DNA of 64,000 nucleotides from Acestrorhynchus altus (lineage: Eukaryota > Chordata > Actinopteri > Characiformes > Acestrorhynchidae). Shown piece after piece: positions 53,155 to 63,722 of this stretch (position 1 is the stretch's first letter; each line of letters starts with the position of its first letter). The translations under genes were made by a program, and so were the position numbers. The DNA lies in contig CM067503.1 of NCBI GenBank assembly GCA_034509495.1, positions 3,255,633 through 3,319,632 on the forward strand, read 5' to 3'. Below the pieces are notes generated by a model, which did no database searches, had not been told where the DNA came from, and worked only from the letters and a program-made list of their open reading frames with translations.

Positions 53155-53235
53155 CCATCATTTACACTTGTGGCTCAGACACCTCCAGCACTGTCTTCTC
53201 TGTGAATGAAAACATCATCAGTGAGATCATGCCTG
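53155..53235 (+). repeat. Relic of trip13 intron 11
   Basis: CACCTCCAGCACTGTCTTCT and TGTGAATGAAAACATCATCA followed by GTGAGAT match the minus-strand sequence just after exon 11 at 49565-49625. The orientation here is plus. It looks like a third fragment of the duplicated trip13 segment. Confidence 0.55.
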
Positions 53236-53392
53236 AATAAGAACTTAATTTTAATCCACCTCTGCTCAGCTGCAGTTCATTTGACCTGGTTTCTAAACCA
53301 TAAGGATCGACCTGCATGTATATGTTTAAAGAGGGGATGATCTACAGATCAGCACAAACAGCTGAGTGACCATATAAATGACCAGTGAGTGA

Positions 53393-53522
53393 CCATATAA
53401 ATGACCTTTTAACCACTAACACGAGCTCTAACAGCTGTATGTTGGTGTCAGATTATTTATACAGTTGCAGAACCATTTAATACTTTGTTTATTGTGCAGA
53501 AGCTTTAATAACAGATGATAAA
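53393..53522 (+). repeat. Direct repeat of the region upstream of trip13-like exon 1, copy 1
   Basis: TAACAGCTGTATGTTGGTGT, TTTATACAGTT and TTTATTGTGCAGAAGCTTTA are shared in the same order with 57055-57182. Confidence 0.75.
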
Positions 53523-53669
53523 TATATGATTTGTACTAAAATGTCGAAAATAAAGGAGCATAAAATTAAGTAATATAAATAATTAGCAACAGTTTTTACA
53601 AAGACAGACTAAATAAATATTAAAATATTGTATTTTTATTTGAATTCATTTTAATATAATGGGTGGATC

Positions 53670-53750
53670 GGACCAATCAGCGCGCTGCAGTGAAGAGCGA
53701 TAACCAATCACAGTGCGTTTCGGTATAAATGGAGGGCGGGATTTGAAATA
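53670..53750 (+). promoter_or_regulatory. Cell-cycle type promoter: two CCAAT boxes plus CDE/CHR-like site
   Basis: CCAAT at 53673-53677 and 53704-53708 are 31 bp apart, a spacing typical of NF-Y pairs in G2/M promoters. About 34 bases further on are GGGCGGG (53734-53740) and TTTGAA (53742-53747), resembling a CDE/CHR element. A TATAAAT-like run is at 53724-53730. The orientation points to the trip13-like gene starting 3.5 kb downstream. A non-coding first exon here, spliced to the acceptor-like AG at 57244-57245, is possible but unproven. Confidence 0.5.
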
Positions 53751-54069
53751 GTGAATAACTGGTGACGTTTTGTGCCACCTAGTGGTGATACTGTGCATCA
53801 CAGTCTGCAGCACACAGTCATACAGATGTGAGTTGGTCACTACAGTTGTGTCTGCAAAAGTAATAAATTGCAAATGATGATAAAACTCTTGACACTGTTC
53901 AAAATAACTCATTCAGTTTTATGTAAAGTTTAGGTGCCCCGTTTAAACGACTCACCAAAGTTTGTGAGGTCCAAACCAGATGTCCCCCTGGGGCTAAGCT
54001 TGGACTAAAGTCAGGTTAAACACAGATTAAAAACTGTTTTGGGGTGAAATACAGCCCGAAAAACAGCCA

Positions 54070-54325
54070 TATGACATCTGGTGCTTGGTGGGATGTTTCA
54101 CCAATTGAACCGGCCTTTGACATCTGTAGACCACAAGTGGTACAAGTCAGACATTCACATTCATTTACTTAAATATAAAACCAGTCCTGCATGTCCACTG
54201 GCATCCAAAAAGGTCCTGGTAAGACGTCCATATATAACCCTTTTTGAGCATTTACAGAAATCAAAGAATTCAAAGAGAGAGTTTAATCAGAAAAGTTTCA
54301 TATTTGAATGATTTTGTACGTCAGC
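54070..54325 (-). repeat. Inverted repeat pair, right arm
   Basis: Complementary counterpart of 52085-52335. The promoter-like block and a TIR transposon lie between the arms. Confidence 0.6.
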
Positions 54326-54639
54326 CATTTTGTACATCCACCAGAGGGTCAAAAGAAGGTCTGGACTGACCAATGAGATACAGATATGATTTGAATGTCT
54401 CATAGACCTCACATGTATTTGACTCCCAGTCAAAGCTGGGTGAACTCAAAAGCAGAAAGCAGGGCTGATTGGATTGGGTTTTGAACCCTGGCCACAGAGG
54501 CGGTAGGTGAGAGCCTTATCCACAGCTCTATTGAGGGTAGGATTGGTTGATGGTTATCTGGGCTTATCAGCCCCTCAGTGATTAAAGGTGCTTTTGCTTT
54601 ACGTTATTTAATGATGATGGGTATGAGCACTAGTGGAGG

Positions 54640-55020
54640 ATTAACCAGTGCTCTGAAAAGAAAAGGGAGAAATGGATGTACAACACTGGTTTCAAACCCC
54701 TACAAAGGCACGTCATTTTCAAAGGCAAACATGCTACCGAGTGAGCTAACATGTCTTCCTGGTAATGATGTGAGCAGCCCGGCTTATAAGCCTGGCTGGA
54801 GTAAAGAGGGGACAACTGAAAACTACTCAGTGAGAAGGGAAAATGTGAATAAACAAAACTACTCATTCCAAAGGAGGGCAAAGGCAAAGACAAAACCACT
54901 CTTGCTTTTAAGGAGGGAAACTAGAGAGAATCTCCTTTTTAAAGGAGGAAAAGTAGAGAAGATCTCCCTTTTAAAGAAGGGAAAATAAAGCAGCACTCCT
55001 TTTTAAAGGAGGAAAGTACC
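54640..55020 (+). repeat. Dispersed repeat with TTTTAAAGGAGGAAA units
   Basis: ACCAGTGCTCTGAAAAGAAA starts a segment that ends with several CCTTTTTAAAGGAGGAAA units. A related segment lies at 56690-56985. Confidence 0.5.
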
Positions 55021-55189
55021 AAGAAATTACCGGCAGAGTTTTGACATAGAGACACCAAGACACCACCAAGTGGGACATGAGGAAGCCGTAAATAGCCTCC
55101 ACACACCTGATCTCAATCAGTGTGATTGTGGCCGATTGGTAGATGGCCACCCTGGGCTGGGCGGCTTTACAAAAACATTACATCCATCC

Positions 55190-55490
55190 ATTTTCTGAAC
55201 CGCTTATTCCTGAATAGGGTCACAGGTGAGCTGGTGCCCAGCCAGCAACTCTGAACACAAGGGCAGGAAACAACCCTAGACAGGGCACACACATCCACAA
55301 ACTAAGGGCCACTTTAGAGTCACCAATTCACCTGCCATACATGTCTTTGGGGGAAACAGGAATACCCAGAGGAAAGCCATGCAAACTCCACACAGAAACT
55401 TCCCAGGTCGGCCCACCCAGGGATCAAACCCAGGTCCTTCTTGCTTTGAGGCAACAGTGCTATCCACTGCGCCACCGTGCTGCCAAAACA
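55190..55490 (+). mobile_element. Fish dispersed repeat (SINE/LINE-tail type)
   Basis: The order CATCCATCCATTTTCTGAAC, CCGCTTATTCCTGAATAGGG, GGAATACCCAGAGG, CAAACTCCACACAG, GATCAAACCCAGGTCCTTC, GCGCCACCGTGCTGCC is a familiar fish repeat. A 30-base head of the same element follows the CATT repeat at 57027. Confidence 0.65.
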
Positions 55491-55755
55491 TTACATAAAT
55501 ACCCTTTTCACTGTTTTCCATCTTTCAAATTTAAGATTTGGTGCTAGATTGCCTGTTTAATTTAATCAGATTAATATTTCAGATTAATATGGTCTATTAT
55601 TACTTTGGAGTAAGTAATACAATACAAAATCATACAACTGAATTCAAATAAGAGAAATAATTGTCAATAAAAAAATTGCTTGTTAATAACCGACCCAATC
55701 TTAATAAGATTAAATAGTTTGATTTAGTTTTTCAATGTTTAAAGAAAGAGTCAAA

Positions 55756-56062
55756 ACTTCAGAAAGATGACAGTGATGATGTCACTCTACCTCACCAGCT
55801 TAGAGAACGTGCAACATGCAGGTTCAATAAAAGACAGAAGGGAGAGCAAGACAACCTGCTTCTGTCCATCTTTTCCTACCCAATGTCATCTTGGGTGCAC
55901 AGGTCAACCCTCACCATACTGAAAATGGATGGAAATTGTTTGGCATTACTGACTGGTTGGCCTTACTGCTGCTCAGTGCTGATTGGTTGGCCTTACTGCT
56001 GCTGAGTGCTGATTGGTTGGCATTACTGCTGCTCAGTGCTGATTGGTTGGCTTGGCATGTTC
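55756..56062 (+). repeat. Local direct duplication, copy 1, with TGATTGGTTGGC minisatellite
   Basis: Opens with AGAAAGATGACAGTGATGAT and GTCACTC, continues to AGAGAACGTGCAAC, and ends in four units of about 33 bases containing GCTGATTGGTTGGC and TTACTGCTGCT. The units happen to be open and encode LALLLLSADW repeats; this is not taken as a gene. Confidence 0.7.
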
Positions 56063-56329
56063 TCTGCCAATTATTCTACTCCACTATGATGACATCACAG
56101 AATGGAGTCTATTAATAAAGTCTGTTGCTGTCTCAATTCGGGGTATAGATTGAGCCTCACTTATTTTGGCAGAGAGGCTTATTTATACAGTGTTATTATC
56201 TAGAACCGAGAGATAGCTTCTACAGCTGATTGATTGATTGATTTGATACAAGACAAGGTAAGATGCATTTATTAGTGTGACTGCAGTAGCTACAGTTTTA
56301 CGCATTGGAATGAATGATGGAATAAAGAA

Positions 56330-56620
56330 AAGATAAGAAAGATTACAGTGATGATGTCACTCTGAGACACCAGCTCAGAGAATGTGCAACACCATCTTTA
56401 GAGCAGCACTCTCTCTGCAGTAGGCAATTACACTACTGTTAGTGTGATTGCAGTAGGCAATTGCACTATTGTTATCCATCAGTTATCTTTTCGCTTGTTT
56501 TTTGTTTTCACAAAAAAATGCCAAATAGTTTTGCATTACTGCTGCTGAGTGCTGATTGGTTGGCATTGCCGCTGCTGAGTGCTGATTGGCATTACTGCTG
56601 CTGAATGCTGATTGGTTGCT
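56330..56620 (+). repeat. Local direct duplication, copy 2
   Basis: AGAAAGATTACAGTGATGAT, AGAGAATGTGCAAC and three TGATTGGTTGGCAT-type units repeat the layout of 55756-56062. Confidence 0.7.
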
Positions 56621-56689
56621 TTTACTGTATGAAAACTCAACACTCAAAACTAATGAACCTCTGTGGATATGCTGGTCGAGACTTAACCA

Positions 56690-56985
56690 GTGTATTGAAG
56701 AGAAAATAAGACAGAGAATCTGCGAGTCACTATGAGAGAAAAAAAAAAAGTTAACTTGAGTCACCTGGAACATGAGGGTGAAGTCTCTGAGCCTGACTAA
56801 AGGCAGGTGAAAAGTGTATAAAATGAGCTCAGAGTGTACAGCTCCCTTTCCAGGAGAAGAAAACTGAAAACCACTCTGAATTTAGGAGGGAAAATGAGAA
56901 AATCTCTTTGTTTAGCAGGAAAAGAGAAAAAAAGCACTTCCTTTTTTTAGAAGGGGAAAGCAGGAAAGGTTCTTTTTCACAGAGA
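56690..56985 (+). repeat. Dispersed repeat related to 54640-55020
   Basis: ACCAGTGTATTGAAGAGAAA, GAAAACTGAAAACCACTC and TTTAGGAGGGAAAATGAG follow the order of the 54640 copy. Confidence 0.45.
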
Positions 56986-57027
56986 ACATTCATTCATTCA
57001 TTCATTCATTCATTCATTCATTCATTT
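56986..57027. repeat. (CATT)n microsatellite
   Basis: Ten tetranucleotide units that run directly into a fish repeat head (TTCTGAACCGCTTATTCC). Confidence 0.95.
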
Positions 57028-57054
57028 TCTGAACCGCTTATTCCTGAATAGGGT

Positions 57055-57182
57055 CACTTATAAATGGCCTTTTTAACCACTAACATGAGGTCTAACAGCT
57101 GTATGTTGGTGTCAGATCATTTATACAGTTTCAGAACAATTTAATACCTTGTTTATTGTGCAGAAGCTTTAATAACAGATTA
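57055..57182 (+). repeat. Direct repeat of the region upstream of trip13-like exon 1, copy 2
   Basis: Near-identical counterpart of 53393-53522. It lies only about 65 bases before the start codon of the trip13-like gene. Confidence 0.75.
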
Positions 57183-57246
57183 TTGTAATCGTGCAAACTG
57201 AGCCACCATGCATTTAATGTGGTCCATGTCTTGTGTTTTTTAAAGG

Positions 57247-60200
57247 ATGAGTGGAGAGCAGATGGAAGTTGGCTGGAATAACAATCAGCAGCCTTATGAG
57301 GACAGCCAGAACAGAGTTGATGTTCATATTGAAGTCCAGGTCAAAGCTGAGAGGTAGCATCTAATATGTGTCCAACAGATCATGGAAATGTGAATATTAC
57401 TTTTTAAAAAACTTAATGATATCTTCTGTGAAGTTGGTTAACATTAGGTTTAGGTTGCTAATCAACATAATGGTCAGAGATTATTCCATGAACACCACAG
57501 TGCTTTACTAACTTCAGTTGGGGCTCAGACAGTCACTTGTGTTTATGTGCTGCCACATGATCATAATGTAAATGTTGTGCTTGCACACAGGGAGATTTGA
57601 CCTCCACATTGAACCTATCCATGCAGTGAAACACACAAACACACTAGTCAATTCATAACTCGGCTCCCGTGAGTAATTAAGCACTCTTCAACCAAAAAGT
57701 GAAAACACCACAATGCGGCACCAGTGGAGAAGGTCAGAGCAGGGCCCAACAGGCAGCCTAACAAGACCTGGGTATTGAACTGACAACCTTGGGAGCAGAC
57801 ATCCATTATTGTCCCAGTCCTACACTTGTCCTGTAGCATTTTCTTTGAGCCTCTGTAATTTACTGTGAGTGTATTCCTGCAGCTCTGTGGACCAGAATGA
57901 TGTGAGGGCACATGTTATGGCTCTGCTGGACCAACACAGTCAGATAACGGGGTCACACAAGTGGACTGAGTTTGATGATGACTTCCTGACCGATAATGTT
58001 GTGTCGGTTCTTGTGGACGACACTGATGTACCCACAGTAAGTACAGTGACCTTCAAATTATTATCAAATATTTCTGCCGCTCCAGTTAATTCTTAGTCTG
58101 CTCCTTTAAGCTTGCGCAATCTGAACATCTATGAAAAACAATATGACATAAATCTTAAACCTTAAATCAAACCTTAAACAGTCTGTCTGAGTATTGATGC
58201 TGACCATGGTCATCCCTTCATGACCACAGTCATCTTGGTGATGTAATATTCAGTGATGGACATATTTGGCATATTATATCCTTAGTTGTCCCTGTTGGAT
58301 GATCTGACTGTCTTCCTCTCTGCAGCCCCTTGATCCAAATGTGAGCAACCGGCGTGTTCACATCTTCAGTCTAAAAGATTTATTATCTTCTGACACTGAT
58401 GACGATGGGGAGCTCTCTCCAGCCACTCACTGGTTCCTACCAGAAGGTCAGTGCTTTCAGCCTTGGCTTTCCTCACTGCAATGTTCAGTCACCTTCCATC
58501 CAGTCTCCATCTCTTTCCCAAATGTAGTCATTCTCCTGGTTACTGCAGTGTCACCTTCACCAGTGACTAAGTCAACACTTAGATAATTGCTCACCAACAC
58601 CATCTGCTCACCAATCACTAGGAACAGAATAACAACTGCCTTCACAATCACCTGGGCTTCCAATGGAATTGCATACAAATAGACATTTTATACAACGTGA
58701 CCACCTAGCAACCTGCTGAGCAACCATTTGGGAATGTCTTGTGCTGTCCTGTCTAGGAGTCCAACATTTGGCTATTTTGATATTTGAATCCAATAATTTA
58801 TTATTAAAATTATTAAATGTTCACTACTAACAAAATTCCTTTGGTAGCCTTCAGACTTTAAATTTATCTTGAAAGTTATATCTGCAGTTGGTGTGTTTCC
58901 CGAATCATTCCTTGTTAATGCGAGAAACACATGATGATGTCACCAAATATTTGACTATTAAATTAGGTGCCTTATTTGGTCGTGGATGAAGTGGGATAAT
59001 CATTGCCCCCCAAAGTCACTCAGCACATGCATGGAAGAGGTAAAGATCTGCTGTTTTCTCCTCTACAGTTGAGTTTCATGGCATTTGGGAACGTTTGATT
59101 TATGACGATGATGTCAAAACACAGGTAAGACTTTTAACTACTGTTTTGACATCACTGTTTTTCTGTATATTATACAGTATTTTTGTGGTCTAATATGTCT
59201 CTTTCTCTTCTAGCTCTTGAATTATGTCTCAACAGTGATTTTAGTTTGTGAAAAAAACGTTAACAAGAATTTGATTCTCTGGACTCAACTTGTGTTGCTT
59301 TACGGTAAGACAGCTTCATTGTTGGGTTCTCACAAACTAAAATTTTAATTTGTTAATTCTTGTTCAGTGCTGAAAGAATAGGCTGTCCTATGATGCTTCT
59401 CTCACCAGAATAGCATGAAGGCTGGCAGGAGTCTGTCAGAGTGGATTGGGGTTACGGACCCTTTAAATACACTATAAACTGTAGGGGTTGTGATTTGGGG
59501 GTTATTTTCTTAGGTGGTGGTACAATAGGAGCTTGTAAGTTACTGACTTATGAGACAGCATAGGTGTCAAGGGATCAAGACAGCAGCCATTCATTTCAGA
59601 CCCAACACCCTAGAAACTATATCATCCTGCATTTTCTAAAAGCAAAATGTACATTTAAGTTCTTGTTATTATAGTTAATGTTTTATTCCTGTAGGTCCTC
59701 CAGGAACTGGAAAGACTTCTTTATGCAAAGCACTTGCCCAGAAAGTCTCCATCAGAATGTCAGGAAGGTGAGGACATTCTGTGAACACTAATGATACGTT
59801 CTGTCTTACTGTATATCTTATATGTGTTTGTTTTGGTCTGGCAGATATGAATATACACATTTCCTGGAAATTAACTGCCACCACCTGTTATTGTTCACAG
59901 AGGTACGTCTGACACTGTTTGAATGTTTTAATCCACCTGGAGACAAATAAAATATATTTTCTTTCAGTTTTACACTGATTTAACTCAAATGGCACAGTAA
60001 ACCACACACTTCCATATTTTACTTCCATACTTTTAATGTACTACACTATGCTGACATGCCAAACGGGAGATTGTGTGTAAACTGATTCAGGTGCTGTATC
60101 TCAGCAGACAGCTTGGGAACACCCACACCTGTGTAAGTTGTGAGGTGTTCTGAGTGAGGTAGAATGGATGTGAAGGGCATGTGAATTATTGAAGTCAAGC

Positions 60201-61131
60201 AAGGCGTGATGATGGGTAACATTCTTTGGGAGTACATCATAGAAGGCATTCCCATCCACAGGGGGCAGTGCAGTGGTCACGCACAGGTGCTTAGTAATCG
60301 TGACTGGCAGCGTCTGGCTAGATTTGTTTATGCAAACAGATAATTGACTCTGGCAGAAATCACGTCAACATTAAATGCAGGAGCTCCACATGTATATCCC
60401 ACAGATCAGTGCAGCTTCCCTGGCATATGGAAGCAAAAGACCCACCTGAGTGCCCCTCACCTGGGCTTTAGGGGTTTGTAACTAGACCCTACAGGACTTC
60501 CAACATCTGCTGTGGCCTGATAGACTGGTCTGCCCAAACATGTCATTGACCCGTGTCCTATGTTTTACTGCTTGGTGACCATTTGCAACCCTTCATGGAC
60601 TTCATTTACCCCCACAATGATGGGATATTTCAGCAGGATAATGCACTGTGCCAATACATATGATGTATTCCTGGTACACATGACAGTGTGGATTGAAGAG
60701 TGTTAAATGCCTGCACAACTTTAGAAATGGAATATCCCATCTATCTGACTCCCACCATCAGACCTCACTTGAAATGAATATTCACATCTGCTTGACATGA
60801 ACACGCTGGTTAGTGTTCAGCCTCACTCAGAACACCTCACAGCTCATACAGGTGTGGTCATTCCCAAACTGTCTGTTTGTGATGAGGTTTCGTTCAGTGT
60901 TGGTGTTGTCGTGTATGTTTGACTGCAATGTTCTGACTTTTCTTACAGAATATAAAACATGTCAAGAACACGTTGAACCTCATTGACTTTCTAATATCTA
61001 AGGGAGAGTCTCTTGTCTTCATCCTAATTGATGAGGTAAGCTTTATCTCACTGCCCATGTTTCAGTAGAGATGATTGATTTAAACTGGTTCTCCACTGCG
61101 TTGCTGTTTGGCAGGTAAACATGTATGTACC

Positions 61132-61211
<80 letters not shown>

Positions 61212-63722
61212 ATCCGATCTGTGGAATGCATTTCTGGAAGCACTGATTTAATGTGTGAGGTTTACTGATGCTGTCGAACAGTAAAGGGTCTCTGCTTGTG
61301 TCTGAGAACATTCTCTGCTTTCCGTTAAATGAACTGCTGGTAAATGACTAAAGGCTACATCTTGTAAACTAAAAAACACCACTGATTAGTTAGAGACTCA
61401 TTTTCAGTGCTGTAAAGATCAATATGTAGACATCATAAACATATAGTTCAAGCGTAGCTTTCAGAGATGGATGATAATACGTTAATTGTATTTATAATGA
61501 ACGTATTCTTGTGGGCAGGTGGAGATTCTGACACCAACAAGAACTGCCCATCAGACTGGAACAGGGCCTTCAGAAGCTGCTTCAGGACCTGATAGGATGG
61601 TCAACTTATTCCTAAACAAACTGAAGCAGTTCAAAAGGTCAGTCAATTTATGTGTGGGTATGTGAGATGTGAGTGTATATATATATATAATCAAATTCAT
61701 TTAGTCCATTTTGAAATAAGGCTGTAACAGAAAATGTGTAAAAAGTGAATACTTTCGCTGATGCATTGTATATATTAATGTAGAAATTAGTGTAGAAACT
61801 CCAGACCCCGTTAGAACAGATGCAGGTAAACAAAAATCCAGTAAAGATGAAGAATTTCTCATTCTGAAGGAAGTAGTTGAGATCTTGTGAGCTAGTCTGA
61901 AGAACAAAGCTTGGTTCCAGATTTCCAGAGTTCCTTAAACGCCATCCATCCATCCATCCATCCATCCATCTTCTTCCGCTTTATCCGGGGCCGGGTCGCG
62001 GGGGCAGCAGTCTAAGCAGGGAAGCCCAGACTTCCCTCTCCCCCGACACCTCAGCCAGCTCCCCAGGAGGGACCCCGAGGCGTTCCCAGGCCAGCCGAGA
62101 GACATAGTCCCTCCAGCGTGTCCTGGGTCTATCCCGCGGTCTCCTCCCGGTAGGACGTGCCTGGAACACCCCCACAGGGAGACGCCCAGGGGGCATCCGA
62201 AACAGATGCCCGAGCCACCTCAACTGGTTCCTCTTGATGTAGAGGAGCAGTGGCTCTACTCCGAGTTCCTCCCGGGTAGCCGAGGATCTCACCCTATCTC
62301 TAAGGGAGCGCCCGGCCACCCTGCGGAGGAAACTCATTTCGGCCGCTTGTATCCGCGATCTTGTCCTTTCGGTCATTACCCACAGTTCATGGCCATAGGT
62401 GAGGGTGGGAACGTAGATTGACCAGTAAATCGAGAGCTTCGCCTTTCGGCTCAGCTCCTTCTTCACCACAACGGACCGCATGACTGCGGCGGCAGCACTG
62501 ATCCGTCTGTCAATCTCACGCTCCCTCTCACCCCCACTCGTGAACAAGACCCCGAGATACTTGAACTCCTCCACTTGGGGCAGGACAACTCCACCGATCT
62601 GGAGAGGGCAAGCCACCCTTTTCCGGTGGAGAACCATGGCCTCAGATTTGGAGGTGCTGATTCGCATCCCAGCCGCTTCACACTCAGCTACGAACCGCTC
62701 CAGTGCCTGCTGAAGGTCCTGGCCTGAAGAAGCCATCAGGACAACATCATCCGCAAAAAGCAGAGATGATATCCTGTGGTTCCCAAACTGGACCCCCTCC
62801 GGCCCCTGGCTGCGCCTAGAAATTCTGTCCATAAAGGTTATGAACAGAACCGGTGACAAAGGGGAGCCCTGCCGGAGTCCAACATGCACCGGGAACAGGC
62901 CCGATTTACTGCCGGCAATGCGCACCAGGCTCCTGCTCCGGTCGTACAAGGACCTGACAGCCCTTAACAGAGGGCCCCGGACCCCATATTCCCAGAGCAC
63001 CCCCCACAGAATACCCCGAGGGACATGGTCGAATGCCTTCTCCAAATCCACAAAACACATGTGGACTGGTTGGGCAAACTCCCATGAACCCTCGAGCACC
63101 CTCTGGAGGGTATAGAGCTGGTCCAGTGTTCTGCGGCCAGGACGAAAACCGCATTGTTCCTCCTGAATCCGAGGTTCGACTAACGGCCGAACCTTCCTTA
63201 AACACATCCTTACAAATGTCTGAAATATCTGTGAGATGTTTGGTTTTATATGGAGAAGGTTTGAGCCTTTTGGAGAATGTGCGCCAGTTAGAATGTGCGC
63301 CAACACTTTTCCACTCTTTCCAGTAAATCTTCATTATAACTGAAGTGGTTTTAGTTGGCTCATTAAGATTTTGGCTGCATGAATGAATGAGTAGTTAATG
63401 AATCTCTGAGAGCAGCGTTAAATCAATATCAATATCTCCACACAGTTCATCATCTCACACAGTCTCGAGTAGGCAGTACTGAATGTGGTATGAAGACTGT
63501 GTGAGATGATGAACTCTCTGTATGTGTGGAGATCACGAGTCTGAAAGTAGAAACACTGGTGTGTGTTTTCTGTCAAACAGATATCCCAACGTTGTGATCT
63601 TCACCACCTCCAATTTAACGGAGAAGACAGACTTGGCCTCTTTGGAGGTTTTGCCCTTTTTGGACAGAGATGACATGCAGCAGTACATTGGCCCTACCCT
63701 TCCTGTGCAGAGCAGCTCATGA
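57247..63722 (+). CDS. trip13: Divergent TRIP13/PCH2-like AAA+ ATPase, 3'-truncated by frameshift
   Basis: TRIP13 is a hexameric AAA+ remodeller of HORMA proteins such as MAD2 and HORMADs. Exons: 57247-57353, 57883-58036, 58326-58446, 59069-59124, 59214-59304, 59695-59767, 59845-59902, 60949-61035, 61519-61637, 63581-63722. All GT-AG with matching phases; 335 residues against 432 in human. Seen: VDVHIEV near residue 25; WTEFDDDFLT; VEFHGIWERLIYD; Walker A GPPGTGKT at 177-184; Walker B VFILIDE at 243-249; sensor-1 TTSN at 297-300. Odd: the KWFSESGK pore-loop motif is replaced by a two-residue-shorter LFTENIK; exon 9 carries extra residues; exon 10 has an 18-base insertion and a 28-base deletion relative to the minus-strand copy, ending in an early TGA. 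The lid domain is absent. It is either a decaying paralogue or one side of a rearranged gene. Start chosen at ATG with A at -3. Confidence 0.8.
60085..60885 (+). mobile_element. Degenerate Tc1/mariner-type transposon in trip13-like intron 7
   Basis: Imperfect terminal inverted repeats of about 50 bases lie at 60112-60163 and 60820-60870 (core GAGGTGTTCTGAGTGAGG and its complement). Inside, near 60628-60655, the plus strand reads GIFQQDNAL, the transposase DDE-region signature QQDN. The frame is otherwise broken. Confidence 0.7.
61136..61209. repeat. (GT)n microsatellite, trip13-like intron 8
   Basis: About 35 GT units starting 100 bases after the exon 8 donor. Confidence 0.95.
61941..63193 (-). 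mobile_element. RTE-clade LINE (Rex3/Expander-like), 5'-truncated, with target-site duplication
   Basis: A single open frame of more than 400 residues covers the reverse transcriptase. Motifs in order: ECGFRPGR-like QCGFRPGRRTLDQL, VDLEKAFDHVPR, LRQGSPLSPVLF, catalytic LLFADDVVLM, KYLGVLF and a C-terminal WLGHLFRMPPGRLP block with a GRRPRDRPRTRWRDYV end, as in RTE elements. A (GGAT)n tail lies at 61943-61971. The 10-base sequence TTCCTTAAAC flanks it exactly at 61931-61940 and 63194-63203, marking the target-site duplication. It sits antisense in intron 9 of the trip13-like gene. The long open frame and perfect duplication suggest a recent insertion. Confidence 0.9.
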
